Positions 10,007 through 20,335 of a DNA stretch of 64,000 nt are shown in pieces. Position numbers and translations under genes: made by a program. Origin of the DNA: Marinobacter antarcticus (GTDB taxonomy: Bacteria; Pseudomonadota; Gammaproteobacteria; Pseudomonadales; Oleiphilaceae); assembly GCF_900142385.1 (NCBI RefSeq), contig NZ_FRAQ01000001.1, positions 2,356,001-2,420,000 of the forward strand, read 5' to 3'. The stretch's first letter is position 1. Every line of letters begins with the position of its first letter. Below the pieces are notes generated by a model. The model ran no database searches. It saw only the letters and a list, made by a program, of their open reading frames with translations, and had not been told where the DNA came from.

Positions 10007-10324
10007 TTAGCCCATGTTGAACAGTTCACCCAGCTTGGTAGCCAGCATCATGTCGCCTTCGGCGCGCAGCTGCCCAGCCATGAAGGCCTGCATGCCATCG
10101 GTTTCACCGGAAACAATACCCTGCAGGGTTTCGGAGTTCATGATCAGAGTTACGGAAGGGTCGTCGTGAGGACCATCGTGCAGTTTGCATGTTCCGTCTT
10201 TGATGACCAGGTGGTGGCTCTTATTGTCATCTTCTATATCAAACTGGAACACCAGATCGAGGCCCTGAGCTGCGTCTGCGTTGAAATTCTGCTCGAGTTT
10301 TTCAAATGTTTGTTCTACAGACAT
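10007..10324 (-). CDS. SCP2 sterol-binding domain protein
   Basis: Single-domain SCP2 protein of 105 aa, a small lipid carrier fold that binds fatty acyl chains or sterol-like ligands. Typical features: the LVFQFDIEDDNKSHHLVIKDG beta region, DDPSVTLIMNSETLQGIVSGE, and a C-terminal helix AFMAGQLRAEGDMMLATKLGELF. Free-standing SCP2 proteins often occur in lipid- or hydrocarbon-degrading bacteria, and its true ligand is unknown. It is divergent from sohB and ends against a bidirectional terminator, so it is monocistronic. Confidence 0.88.
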   Translation of the reverse strand: MSVEQTFEKLEQNFNADAAQGLDLVFQFDIEDDNKSHHLVIKDGTCKLHDGPHDDPSVTLIMNSETLQGIVSGETDGMQAFMAGQLRAEGDMMLATKLGELFNMG

Positions 10325-10551
10325 TAGTTTACCCTTTTTGATGGTTGTCTTGTCATGATGACGGCTTTAAGTGCTTGGCTCCGAAAGCCTTGGCGGCAGC
10401 CGGATATAGCGGCTTCGCTTTCCGACTTTATGGTGAGACCTAACCACTGTCAAGCTCGATCGAACGCTTGTTTTAATTTTTTTGTTCTCCTTATCACCAG
10501 AGTTTCGGTAAGTTACACTCTCGTGCTTGCTCAACTGGCTGGAGAAGCGAT

Positions 10552-11613
10552 TTGGAGTTTCTGACTGAATACGGTTTGTTTTTGGCCAAAGTGGTCACCT
10601 TTGTTATTGCAGCCATAGTGGTTGTGTCCATTATTGTCTCTGCTATCCATAAAGAGAAGGGGGATCACGACGACGGAGAGCTGCAGATCCGCAAGCTCAA
10701 TGAGAAATATCGCGAACTGCGCGAGTCTATTCAGGCGCGGCTTATGTCTGAACATGAGCGGAAAGCCTGGGGCAAAGCCAAAAAGAAAAAGGACAAAGCT
10801 GAGAAGAAGGCCGATAAAGCAAAAAAGGCAGACTCTGATGTCCCTCAAGACGCTCCAGTGCGCATCTATGTGCTGGATTTTGATGGCGACATTAAAGCCA
10901 GTGATACCGATCCGCTCCGCCGCGCTATCTCTGCAGTGCTGAGTGTCGCAGAACCCGGTAAAGATGAAGTGGTCATTCGGCTGGAAAGCGGAGGCGGGCT
11001 GGTGCACTCCTATGGTCTGGCCGCTGCACAACTCGACAGGATCCGCAGCAAAGGCATTCACTTGACAGCCTGTGTCGATAAAGTGGCTGCAAGCGGCGGT
11101 TACATGATGGCCTGCGTGGCAGACCGGATTATTGCCTCTCCATTCGCCGTACTTGGTTCTATTGGTGTGGTGGCTCAGCTGCCGAATTTTCACCGGCTAC
11201 TAAAGAAAAACAACGTGGATTTCGAAGTGCTGACAGCCGGCGAGCACAAGCGCACCATGACTATTTTCGGTGAAAATACCGAAAAGGGCCGGCAGAAATT
11301 TCTTGAAGACCTGGAAGATACGCACGGCCTCTTCAAAGACTATGTCAGTGAGCGTCGGCCTGATCTGGATATAACGGCCGTAGCCAACGGCGATATCTGG
11401 TTCGGCAGGCGGGCTCTGGACGTAAAACTGATCGATGAGATCAAGACCTCAGACGAATATCTCATTGAGGCTTGCGACAGGGCAGATGTAGTCTCTGTAT
11501 CATTTGAGCGCAAAAGAACTTTGCCAGAGAAACTCGGGCTGGCAACCAGTGCGGCACTCGAGCATACCGCATGGAAGGTTCTGAGCGCGTTTCGCAACCA
11601 GAAGATCCAGTAG
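10552..11613 (+). CDS. sohB: SohB-type inner-membrane serine peptidase (S49)
   Basis: Membrane-bound S49 peptidase related to SppA. The start is TTG 10552, chosen because a GGAGAAG ribosome site sits about five bases upstream and the product begins exactly with the membrane helix (residues 9-30). A Lys-rich linker (75-95) follows, then the S49 domain with nucleophile Ser181 in AASGGYMMA and a likely dyad Lys233 in GEHKRTM. Length 353 aa matches SohB. It is followed by acuI after 22 bases, possibly co-transcribed. Confidence 0.9.
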   Translation: MEFLTEYGLFLAKVVTFVIAAIVVVSIIVSAIHKEKGDHDDGELQIRKLNEKYRELRESIQARLMSEHERKAWGKAKKKKDKAEKKADKAKKADSDVPQDAPVRIYVLDFDGDIKASDTDPLRRAISAVLSVAEPGKDEVVIRLESGGGLVHSYGLAAAQLDRIRSKGIHLTACVDKVAASGGYMMACVADRIIASPFAVLGSIGVVAQLPNFHRLLKKNNVDFEVLTAGEHKRTMTIFGENTEKGRQKFLEDLEDTHGLFKDYVSERRPDLDITAVANGDIWFGRRALDVKLIDEIKTSDEYLIEACDRADVVSVSFERKRTLPEKLGLATSAALEHTAWKVLSAFRNQKIQ

Positions 11614-11635
11614 CTGACAGCAAGCGGGGAACATC

Positions 11636-12634
11636 ATGACGAGCGAGATCCAATTTAAAGCCTGGCGTGTTGAAGAACAGGATGGCGACTATAAAGGCGC
11701 CGAACAGACACTTGGTACCACGGATCTTCCGGCAGGCGAGGTACTGATAAAAGTCAGCCATTCCTCCCTGAACTACAAGGACGCGCTCTCGGCCTCCGGC
11801 AATAAGGGCGTAACCCGCTCGTTTCCGCACACGCCGGGCATTGACGCCGCCGGTGAAGTTGTCGAATCCGCCACAGGAACACCTGAAGTTGGTAGCCCGG
11901 TTGTCGTGACCGGCTATGACTTGGGCATGGGCACAGACGGTGGTTTTGGTGAGTACATCCGTGTTCCTGCTGCCTGGTGCGTACCTATGCCGGCCGGTTG
12001 GGAAGCTAAAACCGCCATGATCTACGGCACAGCTGGTCTTACAGCTGGCCTTTGCGTGCAGAAGCTCCTGACCATGGGGGCCAAGCCAGAGCAGGGCAAG
12101 GTGGCCGTTTCCGGTGCCTCAGGCGCAGTTGGCAGCGTTGCCGTAGAGCTGCTTGCAAAGCTCGGTTTTGATGTTGTGGCTATCAGCGGCAAGGCCGATC
12201 ACGCAGAAGGCCTGAAAGAACTGGGTGCTACCGAGGTAGTCGGGCGCGACGCACTGGCTGAAGATAAGAAACCGATGCTGAAGCCGGTATTCGCTAACGG
12301 AGTGGACACGGTGGGCGGGTCACCTCTGGCTGAACTACTGAAGCAGATCAAGCCCGGCGGTTCTGTCTCTTGCTGCGGCCTGGTCGCCGGCCCCCAGCTC
12401 CAGACCACCGTTCTTCCGTTCATCCTGCGCGGTGTAAACTTGTTGGGTGTGGATTCCGTTGAAATTTCGCTGCCTGAGAAAGAGGCTGTCTGGATAAAGC
12501 TTGCGGGTGACTGGAAATGCCCGAAGGCTGAAGCTTCTGCGAAGAGGATTGGCCGCGCCGATCTCGATGGTGCGCTGAAAGCCTTCCTGAAAGGCGAGTC
12601 AGCCGGGAAAATCGTTCTGGATCATGCGATCTGA
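11636..12634 (+). CDS. acuI: Acrylyl-CoA reductase AcuI/YhdH family
   Basis: NADPH-dependent medium-chain reductase that converts toxic acryloyl-CoA to propionyl-CoA. Domain order is a GroES-like N-half (SHSSLNYKDALSASGNKGV, residues 40-60) and a Rossmann half with VSGASGAVGSVAVELLAKLG near 158-177. The family-specific stretch GTAGLTAGLCVQKL follows the substrate region. No zinc ligands are present, as expected for this subgroup. Length 332 aa. Relevant to DMSP and acrylate use in marine bacteria, although no DMSP lyase is seen nearby. Confidence 0.9.
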   Translation: MTSEIQFKAWRVEEQDGDYKGAEQTLGTTDLPAGEVLIKVSHSSLNYKDALSASGNKGVTRSFPHTPGIDAAGEVVESATGTPEVGSPVVVTGYDLGMGTDGGFGEYIRVPAAWCVPMPAGWEAKTAMIYGTAGLTAGLCVQKLLTMGAKPEQGKVAVSGASGAVGSVAVELLAKLGFDVVAISGKADHAEGLKELGATEVVGRDALAEDKKPMLKPVFANGVDTVGGSPLAELLKQIKPGGSVSCCGLVAGPQLQTTVLPFILRGVNLLGVDSVEISLPEKEAVWIKLAGDWKCPKAEASAKRIGRADLDGALKAFLKGESAGKIVLDHAI

Positions 12635-12649
12635 AACGGCATAGCCTGA

Positions 12650-12760
12650 GCAGTCAGGGGCGGACGGCCTTTCAAAACCGTGCGGAGCCATGGATGGCGG
12701 AGCCGAGCGTACACGGATGTATTAACAGCGTGTTTTGAAAGGCCGTCCGCCCCTGACTGC
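12650..12760. repeat. Long structured intergenic inverted repeat
   Basis: Perfect 29-bp inverted repeat (12650-12678 with 12732-12760) around a 53-base loop. The loop itself contains a direct repeat gcggagcc ... gcggagcc and a further short stem (ccgtg/cacgg). It lies between the convergent acuI and DUF934 genes, where it could end transcription both ways. I recall similar elements between genes in Marinobacter and Pseudomonas genomes, so it may be a dispersed structured repeat and not a simple terminator. No T-run is present. Confidence 0.85.
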
Positions 12761-12778
12761 GTACTCCGACATTGGAGC

Positions 12779-13285
12779 TTAGGACGCCCTACGCCGAAAT
12801 AAAGGCAAATCCGTATCCGTAGCAGCCTGATACCCTTGGGTGAAGAAGTTCAGGGACCGCGCTGCCTTGCGAATATCCTTGTCCGGGCGCAGCTCATACG
12901 TATCAAAACCACAGCGCTTCATGAACTGAAGCTGATCCAATAGCACGTCGCCAATTGCCCGAAGCTCATTTTTATACCCGAAACGCTCCCTCAACAAACG
13001 GCCAATACTGTAACCCCGGCCGTCGCTGAACTTCGGAAAGTTTACCGCGATCAGCGGCAGCTCATTAGTATGATCGGCCAGAATCTCCGGCTCATCATGG
13101 CTGTCAAACCACACACCGATATCTTCCCTGCCAACAAAGTGCTCACGACCCGCTACCCATAGATCGGCTGGAATCAGCGCGTGTTGCTGCTCAGGAATAT
13201 CCAGAGACTCGCCGCTGTCAGGGCGGGGAACTACAATCCACTGGTTCTGACGAATGCTGCCATCCTGAAAAATAATGTCAGGCAT
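12779..13285 (-). CDS. DUF934 protein, partner of sulfite reductase
   Basis: 168-aa DUF934 family protein usually encoded beside hemoprotein cysI and thought to help sulfite reduction, possibly in electron delivery; the biochemical role is not settled. Conserved stretch LPLIAVNFPKFSDGRGYSIGRLLRERFGYKNELRAIGDVLLDQL is present (residues 78-121), followed by the MKRCGFDTYELR motif. The start at ATG 13285 lies inside the end of cysI (8-base overlap), which implies translational coupling. A longer reading frame extends upstream inside cysI but is not the likely start. Confidence 0.85.
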   Translation of the reverse strand: MPDIIFQDGSIRQNQWIVVPRPDSGESLDIPEQQHALIPADLWVAGREHFVGREDIGVWFDSHDEPEILADHTNELPLIAVNFPKFSDGRGYSIGRLLRERFGYKNELRAIGDVLLDQLQFMKRCGFDTYELRPDKDIRKAARSLNFFTQGYQAATDTDLPLFRRRAS

Positions 13286-14930
13286 AAACCCGCTCCTTGA
13301 AAGGATCAATTCCAACGCGACGATAGGTATCGAGGAACGACTCCTCATCCGTGCGTTTGTTGACGTAAACATCGATGATTTTTGAAATCACGTTCGGCAT
13401 TTCTTCACGCGCAAAAGACGGGCCCAGGATTTTGCCGATTGAAGCGTCGTGCTGCGATGAGCCGCCGAGGCTTATCTGGTAGAACTCCTGACCCTTTTTG
13501 TCTACGCCCAGAACACCGATGCTACCAACGTGGTGATGACCGCACGCGTTCATGCAGCCGGATATATTGAGATTGATGTTGCCGAGATCGTAGAGAAAGT
13601 CGAGATCATCAAAACGTCGCTGGATAGCTTCAGCTACCGGTATCGACTTGGCGTTTGCCAACGCACAGAAATCACCGCCTGGGCAGCAGATAATGTCCGT
13701 CAGCGTGTTCAGGTTGGCGGTGCCAAACCCCATGGGGCCAAGCTGCTGCCAGAGTTCCAACAGGCGGTCCTGGCGCACATCTGCCAGCACAACGTTCTGG
13801 TGGTGCGTCACCCGCACTTCGCCGAAACTGTACTCATCCGCAAGATCTGCGATCTGCTCAAGCTGCTGGTCGGTCACATCGCCCGGTGGTGTACCGGTTT
13901 TCTTCATGGTCAGCGACACAATGGCGTACCCGGGGTTTTTATGGGTGTCCACGTTGTGCTGCAACCACTGATCAAAGGCACGGTTTTGGAACCGTTGTTG
14001 CGCAAGCAGGTCGGTTGCATTACCCAGTGCCGCATAAGCAGGCTCAGTGAAGTAACCCTGAATGCGCTCAATAGCGTTGGGCGTCAACCGGCTCGGTGAA
14101 TCCTTGATGTGAGCCCACTCGGTTTCGACTTTCTCTGCAAAACCTTCCGGAGTCAGGGCCTTTACCAGAATCTTGATACGCGCCTTGAACTTGTTGTCGC
14201 GGCGGCCATAGCGGTTGTAGACCCTGAGAACGGCTTCCAGATAGGTAAGCAAATCGAGCTCTGGCAGAAATTCACGAATAACAGGAGCGACCATCGGCGT
14301 GCGCCCAAGCCCGCCACCCACGTGTACCCGGAAACCCAGCTCGCCAGCTTCATTGCGCACGATCTGAAGACCTATGTCGTGTACCTGTATAGCAGCTCTG
14401 TCGGTTTGCTCGGAGGCATTTACGGCTACCTTGAACTTTCTGGGCAGAAATGCGAATTCCGGGTGAAATGTAGACCATTGCCGAATGATTTCACAGTAGG
14501 GGCGGGGGTCCACCAGTTCGTCTGACTGAACTGCCGCGAACTGGTCCGTTGTGGTATTTCTTATGCAGTTTCCGCTGGTCTGGTTGGCGTGCATTTCAAC
14601 TTCTGCCAGTTCTGCGAGGATATCCGGCACGTCTTCAAGAGCCGGCCAGTTGAGCTGCACGTTCTGACGGGTCGTGAAGTGTGCGTATCCCTTGTCGTAA
14701 TCCCGCGTAATACGTGCCAGACGACGCAGCTGAGCAGAGCGCAGCATGCCGTAAGGCACACAAATGCGCAGCATGGGTGCAAGCCGCTGAACGTAAAGTC
14801 CGTTCTGAAGGCGCAGAGGAAGAAACTCGTCCTCGTCCAGCTCCCCGGCCAGGGCCCGAGTGGTCTGGTCCCGGAATTGTGCAACCCGCTCGGCCATCAT
14901 TTGCCGATCGTGCTCATCGTATACGTACAT
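13278..14930 (-). CDS. cysI: Assimilatory sulfite reductase hemoprotein (CysI-like)
   Basis: Siroheme/[4Fe-4S] enzyme reducing sulfite to sulfide for cysteine synthesis. Two ferredoxin-like half domains and two reductase domains are visible. The N-half has HFTTRQNVQLNWPALEDVP and HANQTSGNCIRN. The cluster cysteines are in CCPGGDFCALANAKS and SGCMNACGHH near residues 413-470. Start taken at ATG 14930, with AGGA about ten bases upstream; an upstream in-frame extension to 14966 is less convincing. 550 aa is usual for the ferredoxin-type enzyme. No flavoprotein cysJ is seen here, so a ferredoxin donor is likely. Confidence 0.92.
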   Translation of the reverse strand: MYVYDEHDRQMMAERVAQFRDQTTRALAGELDEDEFLPLRLQNGLYVQRLAPMLRICVPYGMLRSAQLRRLARITRDYDKGYAHFTTRQNVQLNWPALEDVPDILAELAEVEMHANQTSGNCIRNTTTDQFAAVQSDELVDPRPYCEIIRQWSTFHPEFAFLPRKFKVAVNASEQTDRAAIQVHDIGLQIVRNEAGELGFRVHVGGGLGRTPMVAPVIREFLPELDLLTYLEAVLRVYNRYGRRDNKFKARIKILVKALTPEGFAEKVETEWAHIKDSPSRLTPNAIERIQGYFTEPAYAALGNATDLLAQQRFQNRAFDQWLQHNVDTHKNPGYAIVSLTMKKTGTPPGDVTDQQLEQIADLADEYSFGEVRVTHHQNVVLADVRQDRLLELWQQLGPMGFGTANLNTLTDIICCPGGDFCALANAKSIPVAEAIQRRFDDLDFLYDLGNINLNISGCMNACGHHHVGSIGVLGVDKKGQEFYQISLGGSSQHDASIGKILGPSFAREEMPNVISKIIDVYVNKRTDEESFLDTYRRVGIDPFKERVYA

Positions 14931-15252
14931 AAAGGAAAGTCCTGGGTAATATCGTCGTAACGGCATGCACCCGAAAGGTTCCAGTTCAGGAATTCAGGTG
15001 CGCCCGAAAACCGGGGCCTTATATCTGAAACGAAGGATAACAGTGGCGCCTTATTCTAGAAACGATTATTTCAAGATATGTTTATCGATTCAGGTGATAA
15101 GGAGCACCCGGCAGGCTGGACGAATGTCAATTTGCTGCTTTACTGGAAGAGGAGACGGATGCGAGTGAGGGCTTCCGCTTAGAGCTGAAGCAACAGAGAA
15201 AACTGAAGCAACAGATCCCCGAAAGCCAGAACCACTGAAAAAGGAGCAGATT

Positions 15253-15357
15253 ATGAAAAAACTAATGCGATCAGACAGCCAGGCCGATGCCATAGCCGCA
15301 GTCATGCTTATAACACTTGTGGTTGTATTCGCTGTGGTGTGGGTTTCCGGCCAGTAA
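15253..15357 (+). CDS. 34-aa small membrane peptide
   Basis: Short gene with a strong AAGGAG site seven bases before ATG 15253. The product MKKLMRSDSQADAIAAVMLI continues as a hydrophobic helix (about residues 13-31) ending VSGQ, so it looks like a single-pass inner-membrane peptide with a charged N-terminus. It lies between the divergent cysI promoter region and the convergent DUF2970 gene, whose stop is four bases away. Function unknown. Confidence 0.6.
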   Translation: MKKLMRSDSQADAIAAVMLITLVVVFAVVWVSGQ

Positions 15358-15360
15358 CGG

Positions 15361-15597
15361 CTAGTGGCCGGAAAGCACTACCTGCACGACCACAATGAGG
15401 GTGACGATAAAGAGGGCTGTGAACAGCAGCCCGCCAATAATATAGGGCCATGGGCTGTGGGTCTCAAAATCTTCTTCGTGGCGCTTATTAGACTGAACCC
15501 CTAGAGCGCCCGCTGCAACGGTCCGCATCACTTTAAAAACGCCGGGGCCGTGAGGTTTTGTTTTTTTAGTCTTCTCGGTATCAGGCGCATTCGTCAT
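15361..15597 (-). CDS. DUF2970 small membrane protein
   Basis: 78-aa DUF2970 protein with one C-terminal membrane helix (about residues 50-73) and a conserved motif VMRTVAAGALGVQSNKRHEEDF before it. Start chosen at ATG 15597, the first residue of a typical charged N-terminus; an ATG nine bases upstream in frame is an alternative. It follows metH after 34 bases on the same strand and may be co-transcribed. Function unknown. The family often sits beside metH in gammaproteobacteria, to my recollection. Confidence 0.8.
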   Translation of the reverse strand: MTNAPDTEKTKKTKPHGPGVFKVMRTVAAGALGVQSNKRHEEDFETHSPWPYIIGGLLFTALFIVTLIVVVQVVLSGH

Positions 15598-15631
15598 AAA
15601 ACCCATCCTGTCAGTGTGTAAGGCCGGCCTT

Positions 15632-18600
15632 TTACTCAGCTGGATCATACGCGAGGCTTGGTGCCAGCCATCGCTCTGCTTCCGCTTTGGAAAGACCTTT
15701 ACGCTCAGCATAGTCTTCAACCTGATCTACGCCAATTTTACCTACCGCGAAAAACTTGGACTCAGGATGGGAAAAATACCAGCCTGAGACTGCCGCCGTT
15801 GGAAACATGGCGAAGTGTTCGGTCAGTTCAATGCCGGTTTTTGCTGTGGCGTCCAGCAGCTCGAACAGTGCCGCTTTCTCGGTGTGATCCGGGCACGCAG
15901 GGTAGCCAGGGGCAGGGCGGATGCCGCGATAGCGTTCCTTGATCAGGTCTTCGCTCTCCAGCTGCTCGCCAGCGTCATAGCTCCAGAATTCCTTGCGCAC
16001 ACGCTCATGCATCCGCTCGGCAAAGGCTTCTGCGAGGCGGTCCGCCAGGGCTTTCACCATGATCGCGTTGTAGTCGTCATTGGCGTTTTTGTATTCAAGT
16101 GACATTTCTTCCGCGCCGATACCGGTAGTTACGGCAAAGCCGCCAACATAGTCACAATGCTCTGAGCCTTCCTCGGCGACAAAGTCAGACAGCGTCATCA
16201 TCGATTTGCCCGGTGATTTTTCATCCTGCTGACGTAAGTGGTGCAGGGTGGTCAGCTCTGCACTCCGGGTCTCATCCGTGTACACCACAATGTCGTCACC
16301 GCGGCGATTTGCCGGCCAGAAACCAATTATACCTGAAGCACTTATGCGCTTTTCATCAACCATTTTCCGAAGAATTATCTGAGCGTCGTCAAACAGGTTG
16401 CGGGCCGCCTCACCACGTTTTGGGTCGTCAAATATTTGCGGGTATTTCCCGGCGATATCCCAGGAGATGAAAAACGGCGTCCAGTCTATATAGGGCACCA
16501 GTTCATTGAGATCATACTCTTCAAACAACCGGGTACCTGTGAAGGCAGGCTTGGGTGGCACATAATTGTCGAAACTGATCTCGGGTGCGCGCGCCCGTGC
16601 CTGCTTGAGGCTGACAAGTTTGGTGCGGTCACCGCGTTGCTTCCGACGCTCCCGGATTTCGTCATATTCTTTGCGCGCAGCGCTCACTAAAGAGGGCTTG
16701 GCTGTTTTGCTCAGCAGTTGCGATGCCACGTTAACGCACCTGGACGCATCCGATACATACAAGGCAATGTCGTTTTTATAGTGGGGTTCAATTTTTACCG
16801 CGGTATGTGCCTTGGAGGTCGTGGCGCCACCGATCATCAGCGGCAGGTGGAAGTCGAGACGCTGCATCTCACGCGCGACATGCACCATTTCGTCCAGTGA
16901 CGGTGTGATGAGACCGCTCAGGCCGATAATATCCACATTGTGCTCTTTGGCGGCCGCCAGGATCTTGTCGCAAGGCACCATAACCCCCAGGTCAATAACC
17001 TCGTAGTTATTACACTGAAGCACCACGCCTACGATGTTTTTGCCAATGTCGTGCACATCACCCTTTACTGTAGCCATCAGGATTTTGCCTTTGGCCTGCT
17101 GGTCTTCAGACTTCTCCGCCTCAATAAACGGAATCAGGTGAGCGACCGCCTGCTTCATCACGCGGGCGCTTTTGACCACCTGGGGCAGAAACATCTTACC
17201 GTCGCTGAACAGGTCCCCTACGACGTTCATGCCGTCCATCAGAGGGCCTTCAATCACGTGAATCGGGCGCTCGGCCTGTTGGCGGCACTCTTCGGTATCT
17301 TCAAGGATGAAGTTGGTAATGCCTTTTACCAGAGAATGCTCGAGCCGTTTGATCACCGGCCATTCGCGCCACGCGAGATCCTCTTCCTGGGTTTTGCCGC
17401 CTTTGCCCTTGTAGCGTTCGGCGATCTCCAGCAGGCGATCCGTGGAGTCATCCCGGCGGTTGAGAACAACATCCTCAACCAGCGCTTTTAGTTCCGGCTC
17501 AATCTCATCGTAAATCACCAGTTGGCCCGGGTTTACAATGCCCATGTTCATGCCTGCCTTGATGGCGTGATACAGAAACACGGAATGAATAGCTTCACGC
17601 ACCGCATCGTTGCCCCGGAAGGAAAAGGACACGTTGCTCACACCGCCCGAAATGGACGCGTGAGGCAGGTTCTTCCGAATCCAGCGGCTGGCGTTTATAA
17701 AGTCCACCGCGTAGTTGTTGTGTTCTTCGATACCGGTGGCGATGGCGAAGACGTTCGGGTCAAAAATAATATCACCCGGGTTAAAGCCAATGCTGATCAG
17801 AGCCTCATAGGACCGTTTACAGATCTCGGTTTTGCGCTCGTAGGTATCTGCCTGTCCCTGCTCATCAAAGGCCATGACCACAACAGCAGCGCCGTAGCGC
17901 ATGCAGGCGCGGGCGCGCTTGATGAACTCTTCCTCGCCTTCCTTCAGGCTGATGGAGTTCACCACGGCTTTGCCCTGAATGCAGCGCAGACCAGCCTCGA
18001 TGACTTCCCACTTGGAGGAGTCAATCATGATGGGCACCCGGGAAATATCCGGCTCTGAGGCAACCAGGTTCAGGAAGGTGACCATCACCTCCTTCGAATC
18101 CAGCATGCCCTCATCCATGTTGATGTCGATAATCTGGGCGCCGTTTTCAACCTGATCCCGGGCCACGCTCAAGGCTTCTTCGTACTGTTCCTCTTTGATC
18201 AGGCGCAGAAAACGCTTTGAGCCCGTCACATTGGTGCGCTCGCCCACGTTGATGAACAGGGTGTTTTCGTCGCCGGTAAAGGGCTCAAGCCCTGAAAGCC
18301 TGAGCACTTTCGCCCGCTCCGGAATCTTCCGGGGCGGGTACTTGGCAACAGCCTTGGCCACCGCCTCTATATGGTCAGGACGGGAACCGCAGCAGCCGCC
18401 GACAATGTTGAGGAAACCGTCACGGGCGAAACCTTCAATGATCTCGGCCATTTCCTCCGGCGTCTGGTCATACTCTCCGAATTCGTTTGGCAGGCCAGCG
18501 TTGGGGTGTGCGCTAACATAGGTCTCGGCTTTAGCTGACAGCTCTTCTACGTAAGGGCGCAGAGCATCCGCGCCCAGGGCGCAGTTCAGCCCCACGGAAA

Positions 18601-19330
18601 TGGGCCGGGAATGCGCAATAGAGTTCCAGAACGCTTCGGTTGTCTGGCCCGATAGCGTGCGGCCAGAAGCATCGGTTATGGTGCCGGAAATCATGATCGG
18701 TAGTTCGATACCGCTGTCTTCAAAATACTGTTGAGTGGCGTAGATCGCCGCTTTTGCGTTCAGTGTGTCGAAGATGGTTTCAATCAGGATGATGTCGCAA
18801 CCGCCTTCGACCAAGCCTTCAACCGACTCGTAATAGTTGTCTACCAGGGTCTGGAAATCGACGTTTCGGAAACCGGGATTGTTAACGTCCGGCGACAGGG
18901 AAGCCGTACGTGATGTGGGCCCCACCGCGCCGGCAACGAATCGGGGTTTGTCCGGATTTTTGGCGGTAAACTCATCCGCCACCTGTCGCGCCAGCTTTGC
19001 GGCGGCCACGTTCAGTTCTTTGGCGATTTCTTCAAGGCCATAATCGGCCTGAGATACCCGGGTTGAGTTGAAGGTGTTGGTTTCAATAATGTCTGCGCCG
19101 GCATCCAGATATTCTGCATGAATGTTCCGCAGCAGGGCAGGCTGGGTCAGGTTCAGCAGGTCGTTGTTGCCTTGTACCTCATGATCATAGTCGGCAAACC
19201 GGTCGCCACGGAACGCTTGCTCGTCCAGTTTCTGGTTCTGGATCATGGTCCCCATGCCGCCATCAAGAATCACAATGCGTTCCTGCAGGGCTTTGTGAAG
19301 TTGTTTCAGGCGAGTGTTGCGATCGGTCAT
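15632..19330 (-). CDS. metH: Cobalamin-dependent methionine synthase
   Basis: Makes methionine from homocysteine with methyl-tetrahydrofolate, using B12. All four modules are present: the homocysteine domain with zinc ligands (GLNCALGA near 250 and [10 protein letters not shown] near 315), the pterin domain ([16 protein letters not shown] from about 360), the cap and cobalamin domain with the lower-ligand His in [11 protein letters not shown] near 760, and the C-terminal reactivation domain ([15 protein letters not shown] near 1140). Length 1232 aa, normal. ATG 19330 is preferred over the TTG two codons upstream. B12 must be made or imported. No cobalamin riboswitch was recognised upstream. 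Confidence 0.97.
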   Translation of the reverse strand: MTDRNTRLKQLHKALQERIVILDGGMGTMIQNQKLDEQAFRGDRFADYDHEVQGNNDLLNLTQPALLRNIHAEYLDAGADIIETNTFNSTRVSQADYGLEEIAKELNVAAAKLARQVADEFTAKNPDKPRFVAGAVGPTSRTASLSPDVNNPGFRNVDFQTLVDNYYESVEGLVEGGCDIILIETIFDTLNAKAAIYATQQYFEDSGIELPIMISGTITDASGRTLSGQTTEAFWNSIAHSRPISVGLNCALGADALRPYVEELSAKAETYVSAHPNAGLPNEFGEYDQTPEEMAEIIEGFARDGFLNIVGGCCGSRPDHIEAVAKAVAKYPPRKIPERAKVLRLSGLEPFTGDENTLFINVGERTNVTGSKRFLRLIKEEQYEEALSVARDQVENGAQIIDINMDEGMLDSKEVMVTFLNLVASEPDISRVPIMIDSSKWEVIEAGLRCIQGKAVVNSISLKEGEEEFIKRARACMRYGAAVVVMAFDEQGQADTYERKTEICKRSYEALISIGFNPGDIIFDPNVFAIATGIEEHNNYAVDFINASRWIRKNLPHASISGGVSNVSFSFRGNDAVREAIHSVFLYHAIKAGMNMGIVNPGQLVIYDEIEPELKALVEDVVLNRRDDSTDRLLEIAERYKGKGGKTQEEDLAWREWPVIKRLEHSLVKGITNFILEDTEECRQQAERPIHVIEGPLMDGMNVVGDLFSDGKMFLPQVVKSARVMKQAVAHLIPFIEAEKSEDQQAKGKILMATVKGDVHDIGKNIVGVVLQCNNYEVIDLGVMVPCDKILAAAKEHNVDIIGLSGLITPSLDEMVHVAREMQRLDFHLPLMIGGATTSKAHTAVKIEPHYKNDIALYVSDASRCVNVASQLLSKTAKPSLVSAARKEYDEIRERRKQRGDRTKLVSLKQARARAPEISFDNYVPPKPAFTGTRLFEEYDLNELVPYIDWTPFFISWDIAGKYPQIFDDPKRGEAARNLFDDAQIILRKMVDEKRISASGIIGFWPANRRGDDIVVYTDETRSAELTTLHHLRQQDEKSPGKSMMTLSDFVAEEGSEHCDYVGGFAVTTGIGAEEMSLEYKNANDDYNAIMVKALADRLAEAFAERMHERVRKEFWSYDAGEQLESEDLIKERYRGIRPAPGYPACPDHTEKAALFELLDATAKTGIELTEHFAMFPTAAVSGWYFSHPESKFFAVGKIGVDQVEDYAERKGLSKAEAERWLAPSLAYDPAE

Positions 19331-19490
19331 AGTCAATATTCCGGATGTCGTTATTAACGGCGTATTTTTTCAGTGGCGCGCGATCATAGCAAAAATGCAG
19401 GTGCCAGTCGCAGTGCCGTCTGTGGTTATTGTTTACTTACGTCAAGTGTTGGGCGCAGGGCAGGTGGTACGTGAAAGTCATTACCCTCCT

Positions 19491-19517
19491 AAAGACCAAC
19501 TAGTTTACTTGGTCTTT
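19491..19517. promoter_or_regulatory. Inverted-repeat operator upstream of nfuA
   Basis: AAAGACCAA and TTGGTCTTT form a perfect 9-bp inverted repeat with a 9-base spacer, 58 bases before the nfuA start. CC and GG are spaced as in IscR type-2 sites (17-bp CC...GG), though the inner YA/TR positions do not match. Pseudomonas nfuA is reported to be IscR-controlled, so IscR is the first candidate; another repressor is possible. Confidence 0.5.
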
Positions 19518-19574
19518 CATGTTGCCGCGAACTCCCTTAAAATGAGCTTAAACTTATCAACGGGTTTAAAAAAC

Positions 19575-20162
19575 ATGGCATTGGTTACTGTGACAGATCC
19601 AGCACGAGATTATCTTGCACAACTTATCGAAAAGCAGGATGTGGAAGGCATGGGCGTGCGGATTTTCGTAACGCAGCCAGGTACCAAGAATGCTGAGACC
19701 TGCCTGGCCTACTGCCCGCCAAACGAGATTGTGCCGACGGATGAGCAGGTCGACCTGAAAAAGTTCACGCTTTTTCTGGATCACAACTCCATACCGTTTC
19801 TTGAAGAAGCCTATGTGGACTACTCCAAGGATCAGATGGGTGGGCAGCTCACCATTAAGGCACCGAATGCTAAAACGCCCCAGATTGATGATGACGCACC
19901 GCTACCTGACCGGGTGAATTACATTCTTGCTTCTGAAATTAACCCCAATCTTGCTGCACACGGTGGAGAGGTTTCACTGGTTGAAATCGTCGAAGGGTCT
20001 GTTGCCGTTTTGCGTTTCGGTGGCGGTTGCCAAGGTTGCTCGGCAGTGAGCCTTACTCTGAAGCAGGGCGTTGAATCAACTCTCAAGGAGCGGGTACCCG
20101 AAATAACGGCAGTTCGCGACGTAACGGATCATACGCAAACCGAGAACGCCTACTACCAGTAG
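19575..20162 (+). CDS. nfuA: Fe/S biogenesis protein NfuA
   Basis: Carrier that delivers [4Fe-4S] clusters to apo-proteins, important under oxidative stress and iron limitation. The N-terminal degenerate A-type domain (residues 1-95, cysteines not in the full A-type pattern) is joined to a NifU-like domain with the cluster-binding CxxC in [11 protein letters not shown] near residue 152. ATG 19575 gives the usual 195-aa protein; upstream in-frame starts add an unrelated leader. Single gene, with an inverted-repeat operator upstream. Confidence 0.95.
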   Translation: MALVTVTDPARDYLAQLIEKQDVEGMGVRIFVTQPGTKNAETCLAYCPPNEIVPTDEQVDLKKFTLFLDHNSIPFLEEAYVDYSKDQMGGQLTIKAPNAKTPQIDDDAPLPDRVNYILASEINPNLAAHGGEVSLVEIVEGSVAVLRFGGGCQGCSAVSLTLKQGVESTLKERVPEITAVRDVTDHTQTENAYYQ

Positions 20163-20335
20163 AAACGGGCAAGCCCTTAAGGTCTCCCCTTATTCCTTCG
20201 CGATGGCTGCTCGGCCAATGTCACAAAGGCCGGGCTATCGCATAAGCTGCTCCAAAACAGAGGCGGCGCCTGCTGCCCCGCTCTAGAATAAATGACATAC
20301 TCTGCGGGCTAGTCATCTGAATTCTGGGGTTCTAC

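Noticed and set aside
19331..19574. Cobalamin or SAM riboswitch between metH and nfuA
   Set aside because: No B12-box or SAM-aptamer pattern could be seen; the main structure is the short inverted repeat.
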